The notes beneath the pieces are model-generated. The model had not been told where the DNA came from, made no database searches, and worked only from the letters and a program-made list of their open reading frames with translations. A program made the translations under genes and the position numbers. Positions 13,340 to 27,704 of a DNA stretch of 64,000 bases are shown here, piece after piece (the first letter of the stretch is position 1; each line of letters opens with the position of its first letter). The stretch is from Rhyacophila brunnea (lineage: Eukaryota; Arthropoda; Insecta; Trichoptera; Rhyacophilidae), in the NCBI GenBank assembly GCA_022495005.1, contig JAGYXB010000451.1, positions 1-64,000 of the forward strand, given 5' to 3'.

Positions 13340-14345
13340 AAGTGGTTATATGCACACCCATGAAGGTTTCTGAATTAGAAAAATCATCATCTTCTTCTTC
13401 TTCTTCATTCTATTTTCTTTTATTCGTATGGTTCCTATACCATTCATCCGATTGCGATGAAACTTTCATCAGTTGTTGTGGTAACACCAGTAAAAGTTTC
13501 TGAATTAGTACAACCATCTTCTTTTTCTTCTTCATTCTATCTTCTTTTATTCGTATGGTCCCTATATCATTCATCCGATTGCGATGAAACTTTCGTCAGT
13601 GGTTGTGCCAACACCCACAAAGGTATCTGAATTTGTATAACCATCTTCTTCTTCTTCTTCGATATATCTTCTTTTATTCGTATGGTTTCTATATCATTCA
13701 TCCGATTGCGATGAAACCTTCGTCAGTTGTTGTGGTAACACCCGTAAAGGTTTCTGAATTAGTACGACCATCTTCTTCTTCATTCTATCTTCTTTTATTC
13801 GTATGGTCCCTATATCATTCATCCGATTGCGATGAAACTTTCGTCAGTGGTTGTGCCAATACCCACGAAGGTTTCTGAATTTGTATAACCATCTTCTTCT
13901 TCTTCTTCATTATATCTTCTTTTATTCGTATGGTTCCTATATCATTCATCCGATTGCGATGAAATTTTCGTCAGTGGTTGTGCCAACACCCGCAAAGGTT
14001 TCTGAATTTGTACAACCATTTTCTTTTTCTTCTTCATTATATCTTCTTTTATTCGTATGGTTACTATACCATTCATCCGATTGCGATGAAACCTTCGTCA
14101 GTTGTTGTGGTAACACCCGCAAAGGTTTCTGAATTAGTACAACCATCTTCTTCTTCTTATATTCGTATGCGTACCTATACCGTTCATCTGTTTACAATGA
14201 AACTTTGGTGAGTTGTCGTGCGCATGCCCACGAAGATTTCTGAATTATAAAATCATCATCTTTTTCTATTCGTATGCGTTCCTATACCATTCTTCCGATT
14301 GCGATGAAACTTTTGTCAGAAGTTGTGCGCACACCTGCAAAGGTG
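13340..14345. repeat. Right minisatellite arm, nine units, inverted
   Basis: Read from the outer end inward on the complementary strand, the subtypes are C, C', A, B, B, A, B, A, C. This mirrors the left arm with two extra units in the middle. Spacers are (CTT)n-rich. Confidence 0.8.
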
Positions 14346-17300
14346 CCTAAATTAGTATTATATAAAATACAACGTTTGTTGTTTGTTTGTTCCATCCAAT
14401 TTTGGTTTTTTTACTGCATATTAATAACGTTAATAACGTTTGCATAGTTTGGATTCGATTTTAATTTAGTGTTCTTTTGTTTGACCTTTACTCCTAATAG
14501 AATTATTTTCATATTGCCATATTGTATTACACAGATATTTTAATATTAAAAAAATACTTACCTTTTATTATTTTTTTAAATATCTAAGATAAATATAACC
14601 ACGAAGCGACCCTATGCAAAGTCGGGTACTTCAGCTAGTATTAAATATGAAACAAATGAAATCCATCGAGTATCTTCGAATATTTATTAATTAGTGCTAT
14701 ATTTTAGACATTATAAAGAAACTACGAACTAACCTTTTTAGTATGTAATATCTTATAAACAAATAAAATAGTATACTACATTCGTATATTGAGATCTTCA
14801 GTTTTTTCAATGTTCATTTTATCAAAAGATCATAAAAATTAAATCATTAAAAAATCTTCATTTACGTCTTTCATATATTTTATTATTATTATTAAGCTAC
14901 GAATTATCAGCTGAGGTTTATTTAGCTAACGTGTATACATTATTTATATAACATTAATAATTATAAAAACAAAAAAGCACATATTATTCATAATGGGTAG
15001 GTAGATAATAATTATTTTAAGTTAGCTTCCATGCAGTATTATAATTTATACTTGCACGTTATATTCTCTCAGAAAAAGTGAATGCACAAAAACTTTTTGA
15101 TGTCTGGCTGAGCTATAAACATCTCACGATTAAGGACCTTTCATCTTAGATTATCATAAAGCGGACATAGCCAAATAACATAATCTTCATTATTACTTCC
15201 GCATTGACATTTAGGATCATTTATTATACCTAAGTGATGCTGCAAGATTGTAGTGATATAAAATCTCTAACAATATCTACTATCACTGTTGCGATCATCA
15301 TTTTAAATTGAGTAAATTCAAATTTTTTAAAACATAAACAATGAATGTACGTACATAATAATTACAAGTAAAAAAGGACTTTTTATATACCACGTTTTTA
15401 AATTTTCTGTTGAATCATATAATCTTGACCATTATATGTATTAATAAATACTTACTTTTGTACTTGATAGAAATAACAATGAATGTACGTACATAAAAAT
15501 ACGATGATCGCGGAAATTGTATCATAACTATCATCTATTCCGAAAGCTTGAACGGCTGTATGAAAAGCTTAGGCAAAATATGAGACAACTTTTTCAATTC
15601 AATACGGCTTTGACCAGCCTCGCGATATTATTATGCACCCCTGGTGGAAACGATCGACAACAGGTGAACTTTTAAACATTTCTGTTTACTATAATTTAAG
15701 TTACATGCCAAATCAACAATAATATAAATTATTTGAATTTTATAGTATAGTTCATTCAGTAAATATTTTGTAGGGTATTTTTATAATAAAGAAAGAAAAT
15801 AGTTAGGTAGGTATGTAATTCAAATTTTTTTAATAATAATAATATGTTAATCACATTTTTTTTATAATACAAGTGGTTACGCTTTTGTGGACTATAATTT
15901 GGGATGATTGTAGATGCGGATGCTGAGGGAGGGTAGTTTAAACGGTAGTCGATCCACTAACCTTGATATTGTTCGGCTTTATGGCTGGAGCAAGTCTCGG
16001 GTTATGCACTCACGCACGAGTAGGCAGATAGTTCTGGTTATCACTCGCACGGTATACATTTATAAATATTAATGATGATGACAAGTTTGTATGAGAGAAC
16101 CTGTGCCGTTAAGTCAGGAAGGTCGCGGTATACGAATAACTAACTTTATCAATCACGGTCGACTGATTTTCCGTGATTGCGTTGAGCGCCTGGATTTGCG
16201 ACAATAATTTGGATTATAGATAGGAGGGAAATATTGGAATGAGGGCAACCATAATTGGCCCAACCAACAAGATTACCTACAGACAAGGATAAACCACTTA
16301 ATTATATGATAGAAAGATAGATATACTTTATAGGTTTGACAACTCTTGCATACCCATACCATGAATACACGAATGGAAACATAATAATATTTCGATTATT
16401 TATGTTAACCAACCTATCACCAGTCCACACAGATAATATATATTATTATGGATATTAAAAATTGTATAAATAAAAAAGTTAGGTAGGTAATCAGATATAG
16501 ATACTTAATCAACATCGTTTAATAACGACCATGGCTTTTTGAATGCTTGGAAGGATATTATTAACAATGATTGATAATTTTATTTTAAACCAAATACCTA
16601 TAGTGGTTCTAGTTGATACAGCGGTTTTATCTGTAACCTTGTTTTAAATGAGTTGGGCTAATGGCTCACGATTATTCCTTGCAAATCTGTATACATATAA
16701 CCTCCACTCTAGCAAATATGGTAATTTATTTTTCTTTTTTTAAGAATCTACCATTTATTATGCGAAGATACATGAAAACTTTCTAAATATTGAAATAATA
16801 ATAATTTTAAATACAAAAAAATAATGTATTTTAATGTAAAACTATGCATAAGATCTTATTTTTAAGATAACATATATACATGACGTCTTCGTCGAAGTGT
16901 GTATTATACAAATCTTTATTAAATATAATATTATAGAATGTTACATTCTCAAATCTTGTGAATTATTCGTTGAATAAAAGAAATAGTTTATTAACCTACC
17001 AGCTGTGATATTAGTTAAGTTTGATTCTACACATGAATACATATTAGTTCTTGATAAAGTAAATAAGTGATTTTCAAATATTTATAAATAATTACTTGGT
17101 AATAAAATATAATACCAGCCGCTCAAGTCGCGTTAGTTTTTCTATTGGGAAAGCTGTATGTAGGAACATGAAAAGTATGTACCTGCCCGGTGAGGGGTAG
17201 AAGTTTTAAAAGTTTACCTGCTCAAAGTACATGCAACACGTCGCATATTGCGATAGTGAGAATTTTATTCGGGTAAAATAATAATTACTTATATATATTT

Positions 17301-17460
17301 ATTTTACATTCATGGATTCTAGTCATTACTTTGAAATAGCCATTTCCATGAAAAATAATATATACTACTTATGTAAGTACTTAAGTTTCACAAAACCTAT
17401 AGCAACTTTTTTCAATATTCAAAATTCTTTGCTCCGTGCTTTTAATTTTATTATTCTTGT

Positions 17461-17530
17461 GGGCCTGACCCCCACATCTTGAAGTGGGCCTCCAGGCCAG
17501 GGTCTTCGGCGGTCCCCTACCCATCACTAG
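17461..17530 (-). mobile_element. Small fragment of the 27862-type hAT interior
   Basis: Its reverse complement gives GGTAGGGGACCGCC then CCTGGCCTGGAGGCCCAC and TTCAAGATGTGGGG, matching about 28466-28530 with substitutions. Confidence 0.45.
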
Positions 17531-19929
17531 GGTTAACGGTAGTTAGTTTAGATTTTTTAAAGAATCGTTTTCTAAATGTTGGATCAAATAAAATTGAGGG
17601 TATTAGGTGTATTTTTAGCAATTTTTTGTATTGTTGAATAAATCCACTTGAATTAAGGAGTTGTCGAATATCCCACACACTAATCAAAAATTGCATCACA
17701 CAACTAGAAATTTTTTAAATGTTAAGACTCTATAAATAAAATAGCGCATGATGACTGAGAACATTATACTGAAATCGATCATTTTCAACAAATTTGTTTT
17801 AAACGAGTGGGGAGGGTGTTAAAATGTGGCCTAATTTAGACAGTGGTTTAAAAGATTTGTGACAAAGTACGACGTTGGTCAAAATACCGAAAATCGTGTG
17901 CATGCTATAAGAACAACCTGGCAGACCTTGGAGATGAAACCACCGTGACCAATGAAGAATTAAGAATTCCAACGGTTTTTAATTCTGTGTCTTTGTCTGT
18001 GAATTTTACCTACAACACTCAATACCATATAATTAAATACTATAATTATCATAGACATGCATCCAGATTTCTGTACCATAGAGTTCAAATTTGTATCAAT
18101 GTGCGTTGGAACTTGCGCATCAGTGTGAGTAAAACAGAATACCAGTGCATGCATGAAATGAAAACTTTCGATGAATTTCATTTTGCTGAAACGCTCGTAA
18201 ATTTTACAAGTCGTAACACTGAATTTTTTCTCGCTAAGTAACTTCGTGATAAGAGGTGGCCGCTCGAAAACCGATGTTTTTGGTTTATAGTCGTATCAAA
18301 GATTTATGTAATAATATAAATATATCACGACGTAAACGCATTTAAAATATTCATAATATACCGGTTGTATATTTTGTTGGTAACATTATGTTATGTATTT
18401 TTACGTATCGTATATTCTGACAACGAATCAATGTTGCACATATTGACTGAATTGTATTCATTCTACAAGAATTAGAGCATCATGCGCCAAGTTTCGATTG
18501 GATTACTTCAGTAGGTAGTGCATGGATTATGGCGAGCATTCCAACCAGGTTTTTACGAAAGGCCTATAAAGCAAAGAGAAATCTGATGTCCGATGCTTGG
18601 AAGGACTGTTCGTGTCAGTGCCGTTGATAGGTACGCATAACAGTCAAGCATAACATTAAATATAATATGAAGACGCTGGGTCCCGCTGCAGTTTGTGGAG
18701 TCAAAAATTATGTTGACCAATTTATCATAATCAAGTACTACAACTCAATGTGCGGCTTCATTACTTTGTGTAATGTCTTCACTCACCATCACTGCTTTAA
18801 TATCTGGCTGCTGAGGACCGATACTTCAGAACGGTATCAACACAGTCCAACCACCGCAGTAACACGTAGGTTTACCGAACCTCTGTTTTCCTTCCGATCT
18901 ACTGAGGAGTGTCTTGGGTGGTTGAGTATCGCCCATCCTTGAGGCATGGTTTGCCCAACCTAGTCGCTCAACATCGTGCAACGCTGAACATTTTGCAATG
19001 TATAAATCTTGTTAAAAAATGCGTATGTCCTAATTTATATTATAATATTTAGTGTACTATTACTTGTTCTTTACCATCTACCAGATTTTCATGCTGAATA
19101 CTATTAAATAAACAATTTTAATACTATAAAGTTCAAAAACTATATAACTTATGTGATTGATTAAATTACTAGCCGCTGACGTCGTACATTTCCATATTTA
19201 AAGGATCAAATTGCATAAGATCTAAAGTCGAATATTAAAACTATGAAATTATATCATGGAGATTTTTTAATAATTGAAATCATGAATAATAAAAAATAAT
19301 TTTCAACTAATATAATTTTATACCTATACATAATTCACTGACCAAATAATCTAATTAAAAAGTTTACAATCAATCCTCGTAAAAAGGTATACTGAGATAC
19401 CTTCGTAATGTGGAAGTTTATTCCTATTATTCATTATTCAGTAGGTATAATCAACCTAACAAAAAACGTCTTTCTCGTTATAGACCATAAAATTTGGTCT
19501 GTTTGGCTTGTTGATATTTTGTGCATCACGGTGTACGGGACCTAGTTTCGACCATAATTTTTAGGTGTGCATTCCAATATTATCTGTTTTATATCCCTCC
19601 ATCTGACCAAAACGTCAACTTCGAAAATTCCTCGGATCTGTTCATGCCTTGTATCATATCTGAGTGCATTGGCTTCGAGCCATCTGAGTATCCTCATTCT
19701 AGTCTACGCAATATACATTTAGTTTTGGTTGTATCTAATGTGGCCACATGTCTGAACTGGTCTGACAGGTGAATAAAAAAATATTAAAATAAACTTTAAA
19801 AAGACTATGATATTATATTAGTCTTTGTTATGTACTTAGATAATACGGTAGACGTCCGTTAATTCAATTACCACCACATTAATTTGGTAGGCAAGTTTTA
19901 TAATTTAAAATATTCATCAAAATGCATTT

Positions 19930-20110
19930 TCATTTGTGTGTGGCCATCGCGGCGCGCATAATAAAACTAAAATAATCTCCATTTTAATTTTCGTTTCGGC
20001 GCCAAAAGTACAAACGTCACTGCGCTTGTTCATTCGCCGGCCGCTAGAGCGCAGCGGGAATTTGAATAGAAATCGAACGCCTAAAGCGGTGAGAATATTT
20101 TTGCATTTTG
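19930..20110. other. CpG-rich segment with a possible splice donor
   Basis: CGCGGCGCGC, TTTCGGCGCC and CGCCGGCCGCTAGAGCGCAG within 120 bp, then AAAGCG|GTGAGAAT. This looks like a transcription start with a short first exon, but no downstream exon was found. Confidence 0.3.
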
Positions 20111-22849
20111 ATAAGTGAAAAGGGAAAACCCACCCCTTTATATCTGAGCACTGGGCTTCCCAGGTTGTTATTTACGGCTGGGGTGACTTCAGACGTGGAT
20201 TACGTTTAGTAAGGTAGTGTGCAACACGTATTATACCTACAATTTGCTCTGGGGAATCACTTTCATAATATGGAAATTTATCTAATTGGTGAAATTTGAA
20301 AATTATTTTGCAGCCTTTCACTGAAAGTCAACACTGATTGTGGAATCATTCTTAAGACTTATTTACGCGTTAACTTAAAAATCGTGCTAACAAAATTAAT
20401 CCAGAGGAATTTCCAAATGGGTTAAGCGAATGGCTAGCAACTATGCTGTTAATAAAGTATATGAATATAACTCTCACTCTGTGAAATCACATGCGCTTGG
20501 GAGCAAAAATGGCGATGAAATTTTCGGCCAATATGTACGCAAAAGCATACAGTAAATAATTGATGAAAATGTAAAGTAATACAATCATGTTATAACCTTA
20601 ATCTTTTTGAACATTCATGCACAACTTTGATACTTTGTATTACTATAAAATAATACAACCACATGACAGACATGATTATGCAACACCAAGTCTGCTGTGC
20701 GATGTAATATTTGAGTGAAAGTTCATTGAATTACTACTTGACTTTAATGAGAACATGACAATTTATTAATACTTGCAATAGCAAGGTGAATGAATACCTA
20801 AATTCATAACATAGAAGGAATAAGAAAAATCTCTAATAAGCAAGGATTGTATTTGTTAAAGATCTAGAAGAAAACTTGTTGAGAATGTAGATGCGCTCAT
20901 GACGATTTGCTGTGGATCAAAATCATTGTGTGGACTAGTACGTGTAGTGTGTTATAGTACAATTAATAGTCGTTTTCAGATAATTTCTAAGAATCAAATA
21001 AAATTGCCTACTAACAAGTGATTAGTAATTATTTATTGTAAGATGTATACACTTTTTTAATTTAGATATTATATTATTAATTAGTAGTTTTACAAAATGA
21101 ATATGAAAATCTTGAAAACATTTGATCAAAATAGAAATAATGTAGTAGTTGATATTGAACGAATATTCAATTGTATTAGTTACAATAGGATATTATTTAA
21201 AGTTCATCCCTGGCTTCCCCATGTAGTGTTTTATCTGTTTGATGTTTATTGAATACGACATTCACTTTTCACTCTATTTAACTTATCATATTCATTGATT
21301 GTCGCATAACCTGGTTTGTAGGTATTTTAACTTCACCTGTGTATGTATGGCTTAGTTGTAGATACAGGTAACCATAATAATAACATAAATATTTATAAAA
21401 TGAAGGACTTATAACACAACATGAATAAAGTCTACGGACGGTTGTTTTTTTTTTGTTTAGATAATTACAGTTTTGGTTAAGAATGTTTTTAGTAAATATA
21501 AAAATGTAGGTTTTATTTTATATTGTTTCAAAGGGACTTAATCCGTAATCGCCACGTTATCATTTCGGTTCATACCACTAAATAACAGCTTTTGTCCTCT
21601 CGCCAATAATTATTAAAGTTTTTGAATTTACTGTATTGAGATTTGAATAAAATAGTATGTAGCTATCTAATCTATACTATTATAAGAATTTATAAAAATT
21701 GACTTATTATTGTTCTCTTTTTAAACCCTCAATGTTGTTTATATAAATTACGTATTTACGTTAGATAAAATAAAATTGTCGTTGAAACTTACTATGGTAG
21801 TGGTATTTGAAATATTATAATCTCATTAATTTCTATCATTATATCTTATCTACATAAAAGTAAAATTCGTTAAATATATTTTAGGGAACATTTTCTGTAA
21901 CTTCCTTGATTACGAGAAAACATTTCGATTTAAAAAAAAACTCAGAAAACACTCAATATTTTAAGTATTTTTTTATCTTCTCTTTCCAAAAACAAGATTA
22001 GTGTTTTATATAAATTATTCATCAGTAATAAAATATTTTCAAATGCGAGATCAAAGTTTTTCGATTACTTAATATGCGAAAACCTTTTAAGCACTTCATT
22101 GATTTTTAAATTGACTGAATTCATAAAACTTCGATGGCATATTTTTGAAATTGCTTTCGAAATTATATTACTTTAACGTGATAGACTATTTTCAGGTCAG
22201 AAAATGAATTAATTCGAATATTTTTAACGTCTCTCTAGAATTTTATTGTCTTGTTGACTGTTGTACACATTACTGATTAAATTAGTTGTGTGGGTGCGTT
22301 GAATTATTAAATTATTTGCAATGTCACCCTTAAGAAAAGCTCAGGGCGTACACCTTAACATTGGAGCGTTCAGTTGGCTATTTATCAACACACTCATACA
22401 TTGCCTTTGTTGGTAATTTGAATTGAAACGAAATTTTAATCAGAATTTAACGTCATTATTCATGAATACACAATATGTGAAAACATTGTTATCTGTTATT
22501 AGTATTAAGAAGTAATTTCGATTGTTACATGTTCTTATATGTTCAATATTAATAACATACATTAGACTCAATATATAAATATATTCAGTAATAATAATTG
22601 TATTGAAAAATATCTGAAGAGGAAAACGGATTCAGATAATGATGTTCAGATTTCAGATTATAATATTCCATAGTAGTCACTTCCATTTATAATTTTTACT
22701 TAAAATGTAATAGTGTTGCTTTTGCATTCAAACAAATAACATACTGTTTATATGTGGCATTTTAATGATAAAGAAGCATGAACATGAATAACAATTTCCA
22801 TGTCATTCAACTATTTTTATTTCTTCTTCTTTGTGACTATGTCCACTCC

Positions 22850-23131
22850 TTACTTAGAACATATTATGTAGACCACGCGACGCCTCCAAGAATCCCTGTC
22901 GCTCGCCAGTCTTTTTTCGTCTTCTTGGGCAATGCCAGCAACCCGTACCACCGTCATGTCACCATATACAATCTGCAAATGGTATTTAGCGATCTTCCAG
23001 GATGTCTTTCGGCTATCCATTTCTATCGGATGGTTATTAATATTATTATTAAAATAATCATTAGAGCACAAAGACAACGCCGCCACAAAATGTGATTGTT
23101 TCTCTTCTATTACTAAATACACTACTGTCAT
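22850..23131 (-). mobile_element. LINE 3' end fragment
   Basis: Minus-strand frame includes RLASDRDSWRRRVV, the same DRxxWRxxV motif found at LINE C-termini, preceded by TSWKIAKYH and VVRVAGIAQ. Upstream part not resolved. Confidence 0.55.
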
Positions 23132-26100
23132 TGGGCCTCGTGGCCTGTTCTAGTGTTAAAAAGAAGAATTTTTTTTATAAACATTTTATATAATTTAGAA
23201 AACCTCGGAAACATACTACTTATATGTGAAAAGTATATTTTTTAATTATTGGTATATTTTGTTTTCTAACGCGTATGTTTTATGACGTGCTCCTAATTAT
23301 ATATTATGTTAAAACTCATGTTAATATGGTCAACTGTCATTAACTTCAAAAGAATAATATTCGCTATAGTACTGTATTCAACCCGTCATTAAATTTGATA
23401 ACAATTCCCTTCAACGCGCATCTCCGGAATGTTTCAAAATCATGGAATGCTTTAATTTGATTTGGATGTGATTGCTTAGTAGCCTCAAAATATGCAATTA
23501 AGCAAATAAGGGATTCATACATTATAGATGTGTATCATGCTTATAAATACATAATAAACAATTCGCCCGCTAGTGTATATATATTCGAGACCTTAGTCTC
23601 GGACCCAAGAGTTTAAATAACTCAAATGGAAGGTCATGAGAAAATTTTAAGATCCGTCAAAAATGCCGATGGCTCATGCACGACCGGAATGGCTCATGGG
23701 GTGGAAAACCTGCTGATGAATAAAAATAATAGCGTTTGGTAAATCACAAATAGTAGAGGACTGAAGGGGTGGAGTATCTTGTTGACTGAATTTCAGGGTG
23801 GTAACGATCTTCGGCCATAAAGTAAAGTATAAGATGAATGACAGTAATTTTGAACCAGGCTAAAACCTGTTAAATGACTTCGCTGGGCCATACACAAGTT
23901 GTCTTCTTTAGCTCTTCCATCCATTTTTTCCGTCCAATATATAAACCAAGAATTTTTTTCTTAACTCTAACTTAAAAAAACTATCATTATTGTAAGGAAT
24001 CTAGTGTCATGAAAAGGAATTTACCTCTTGAAACCCATAGTGCGTGAACCATCGAAAATTGAATATTGAGTATATATTTTTGGAGGTATGATGAAGTGAT
24101 GGTGGATTGAAGAGTCGTTGTTGCTTGGTTGTTAAGATGTGAGTTTATATGTTGATACAATAATACGGACGATGACGTGAGATTATAATCGCGAGGTAAT
24201 GATGTATTGATGATATCTATATGATCAAGAGATTAATTATAAGAATGCACTGATAGACTTGATTTGAGTAGAATAAGGGATGTAATATGTCGAGTGAAGA
24301 GCTCGTGACAATAACAGTACGTCCGTCTCGTAATGGACTCGATGAGTGGAGTGTTAGTTCATAGATTGTCCTGCTTATATTAATGCAGTACATGTATTAC
24401 CATAGATATTGTCGAATTTCTCAATCAAAACAAACAATATAGCGCATTAATTCTATTCTATACACAAGACTGCTTTCGGCCTCTACAGCAGCTATCTAGG
24501 GTAAGAAAGTATCGCAAAATTAACACTTATTATAAAAATTACAATAAGTTAGCCGTCTGAACTTTTAAAACTGTCAATCTCGCTCAAAAATTTATCACAG
24601 CCAAAAGAGGTGCTGTTAAAACATAGCACTTAATAAGTTAATTGTAATTGTTACAATAAGTGCTAATACTTGGTTCCTCTCCTACCTTAGATAGCGACCG
24701 AAAGCAGTCTTGTGTATTATAGAATAGATGCGCTGGTCTAGTAATGATCGAGGAAACGCTGACAATTATTATTGCTAATGTTTTGTTTTAATAACAAAAC
24801 CTACATATTAAAGTGCGTCACTAATTTAATGCAGAGTAGCGTGATCGCTATATATTTGAAAATTTGATTTTACATCATTCGTATCTCAAAAAATAAATAA
24901 ATTCACAGTGTAGTTCAGAATCACTGCCGTAGTTATATAAAGCTACGTCAAAAATAAATCGTCACATCTCGTCGTAGGCCGTAGCGCCTCGTAGTAGTAT
25001 CCGAATGTCTAATATCCTTTATAAGTCCCCGTAGCGAGCGACAGGCGTAATCAAAGAAGCGCATTTAATGGTCCGCAAAATTGGATTGAATTATTTATTG
25101 AATATAATTTTTTGCTCTCCGCCTTTTTGAGACTCTTTTCTGAATAAATTATGCACGTGCATTAATCCCTGCGGTATGATTACTGGCATTATAGCATAGG
25201 AGACGAAGAAGCCGTCTGCAAGGCGCTGTCATGAAATTGTTACAAAAAATGGGGTCGTATTTTAAACAGGTGAAGGAAAAATGTATATACCTACAGTTAA
25301 ATTCGTCAAAAACAAGTCTGATGTAGCCAACATGTACCATTTTTGTATTTAAAATAAGATTTATTCTTTATATCATTCACATTCATATTCATCCAAGAGA
25401 TCAGATGAATGCTACATACTCATCAATTAATTAAGTGTGTAACTTCGTATTATATGTATTCCCAAAAAATCGGAAACTGTTCGTGTAATTAATTAATACA
25501 TTAATGACTAAATAATGTTCTAGTGTCTAGAATACTATATATCACAATATAATGTACCAATTTATGTATACTTAATTTTACGTTTGTTTACTTTTCTAAA
25601 TCGACCTATACTAATTACTGTTTTTTTAATCTTAGACTAACAAATAATTTCACGCATAAAATATAATTATTATAATGCATGACAGTAATATTGATTTATT
25701 ACCATGATCATCATGTTATATCACAATAATTGAACGTTTAGATAATAATATGTATGGCACATAGTTTTATTTTAGTAAAATATTTTTAAAAAATACATAC
25801 GATTTTTTTTTAAAACTAACTTTATAAAATGAAGATTTACGACATTAGCATTATTATTATTTAGCATTAATTACCATGTGGTGAAGCATGGTAATTTATA
25901 AAAAAATATTATTAGTATTCGCCATATATAAATTAATTTTACTGTATGTGGTGAAATAAAACATAATAGGTGCTTTTTACTTAGAGAATATACCTCATTC
26001 ACTGCTGACTATATAATGATTTTTTAATTACCACCTTTAACATGCACGTTAATTGCATCGATCGGCCGCCCGATCATTACGCGCCAGGTGCGTCCTCAGC

Positions 26101-27474
26101 GTCCAAAGTATTTTGAGTTGATAGATCTCAGAATTAATTAAATCAAGGATAACAGACATTTTTAATGTAAAATATTGAAACAGAAATCATAAATATGCCG
26201 TGCCACGCCGTGGTCATGGAAGTAAACTTGTTTACACATTACCTACTTGTTCACAATTATTAAATTCTCTGAGCTATGGTCAATTCTGAATTTATTACAA
26301 ATTTTAAAACTTTATATTATCATATTAGTGGAGCTCTTCACCCCTGGCCGCTTTCGGGGACCACCCATCAACAAACAACTCGTGCCAAATCGAGCAAAGT
26401 TTAAGTTATATTATGTCGAAAAATAGATCGATGACACCAATATATGTTTGAAATTTCTAACTGGAAACCATCCATTGAAAATATATTATTGAATGCTTCA
26501 GATCGACAGCAATAACAAATTTTGTTTTAGATAAAAAAAAATGTGCCATAATCTAATGCCTTGGCTCTTGTGTAGAGATTCGGTTATTGTTGTTTAGGTG
26601 TGTTTGATCCAGAACATAGGCAAAAAAATAATCTGTTTTAATAAAATATTACTCTCTTGGATCCTATATGCTGCGAAAATGACAATTTATATAATATAAA
26701 AAGTATATAACTATAATAAGAATTCTCTAATTGTTTTACATAATATTATACTAAAATCCGATTGTACAAATATAATAGTACCTATATAAATATTAAATGA
26801 CGGAACAGTCCTAAAAATTAAATGTATAAATGGTAAAAAAAAACAAAACGACAGAGCAGCGAAAAGGGGTGTCACAGACTGACAAACCCTCTCGATAAAA
26901 CTGACATAAATAAAAAGCAAACAGTGTGTACTTTGGCACCCCTCGAGAGGGAGTCGGACGTCACTGACAGCTTCCCAGAGAGTAGTGCCGAACCGTGTTC
27001 ATAGGCCCATGTAATTGGGTACAATACTTTACCTGAGCATTTTAATTATTCTGTAAAACAGATATCGTAAACCTTTTACGTATAAATCATAATTAAATGT
27101 AAGTATGAATAATATGATAGTAGTCACAAGATCACCATCATTATAGACAACACAAATAATATGATTTTTTATCAATTATTTTTTTTACTCAAAGAATAAT
27201 TCACAAGATTTTACCAATATTTATTTAACATACCTACCTAAATAATTCAGAGACGTCTCAGAACCATACATATTAGAAAAAACCTATGGTACCGAGCGGG
27301 ATTCGAATTCATATCCATCGGATTCCGGCCAATGCGGTTTACCAATTCTGATTCAATGGCAATGACAAACCACAAAACCCGTTTGTCAATATTAACGAAT
27401 TTCAATCGCATGACTATTAGTTAATTTCGTCGTAATTTTATAGGTTGAAGGTGGCTAATTGGTAATTGGGTATA
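23132..27474. other. Gene-poor stretch
   Basis: Apart from the MITE at 24441, only anonymous AT-rich sequence is seen. A short GC-rich patch lies at 26930-27000. A possible tRNA-like head on the minus strand lies at 27295-27350 (GAATTCGAATCCCGC). Confidence 0.5.
24441..24734. mobile_element. MITE, 294 bp, with long inverted repeats
   Basis: The two ends pair over about 60 bp (TCTATTCTATACACAAGACT and CTGCTTTCGG on the left, the complement on the right), both bordered by AGCGCAT. Interior also has inverted AATTACAATAAGT-like blocks. No clear target duplication; superfamily unknown. Confidence 0.7.
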
Positions 27475-27704
27475 CGCCTACGATGTCGGAGCGGTTTAAG
27501 CATCGGCCTGTAATGTCGTGGGTCCCAGATTCGAATCCTGGGTCTGACAAGTAGACATATTGTTTTCCAATTTGTGTTTGAGTCAGAGTATGGACCTAAT
27601 AGGTTGAGCAAGTGGCTAACATCCATTTCTCGTAAAAAGAAAAATTTGTTAATACAAACCTCCTCCTAGGCCCATATGAGACTAAGTATTAGGATCGGAC
27701 ATGG
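27475..27704 (+). mobile_element. tRNA-derived SINE, copy 1
   Basis: A tRNA-like head with box B GATTCGAATCC (about 27528) and a body with TATGGACCTAATAGGTTGAG and CATCCATTTCTCGTAAAA, ending in GGATCGGACATGG. No clear target duplication. Divergent from the other four copies. Confidence 0.8.

Larger units (their letters stand above)
12211..14640. mobile_element. 2.43-kb fold-back element with inverted minisatellite arms
   Basis: Outer ends are inverted copies: TACTAGCTGAAGTACCCGGC at 12211 and its complement ending at 14640. About 280 bp of non-repetitive sequence (12213-12490 and about 14345-14638) pair with each other. Inside each end is an array of units of about 102-131 bp, each anchored on ATTCAGAAACCTTTGCGGGT and ATCGCAATCGGATGAATGG. 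Seven units are in the left arm (anchors about 12496, 12598, 12700, 12826, 12952, 13081, 13212), and nine are in opposite orientation on the right (about 13361 to 14325). The centre (13295-13330) has a short GACA run. The flanks allow a TA duplication only. No transposase is inside. Short frames across the right arm are artefacts of the repeat. Confidence 0.85.
14641..22849. other. Gene-poor stretch
   Basis: AT-rich, with no exon-like protein I can recognise. Besides the small fragments listed separately (17461, 19930), there are only short anonymous frames (17945-18241, 18667-18942, 19521-19772). 18450-18990 is a little richer in GC. Confidence 0.5.

Noticed and set aside
13603..14211. Overlapping reading frames of 77-93 aa rich in leucine, serine and tyrosine
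   Set aside because: They are translations of the minisatellite units and change frame with each unit; not genes.
12440..14345. CRISPR-like array
   Set aside because: Regular spacing, but the spacers are as repetitive as the repeats, units are over 100 bp, and this is a eukaryotic genome.
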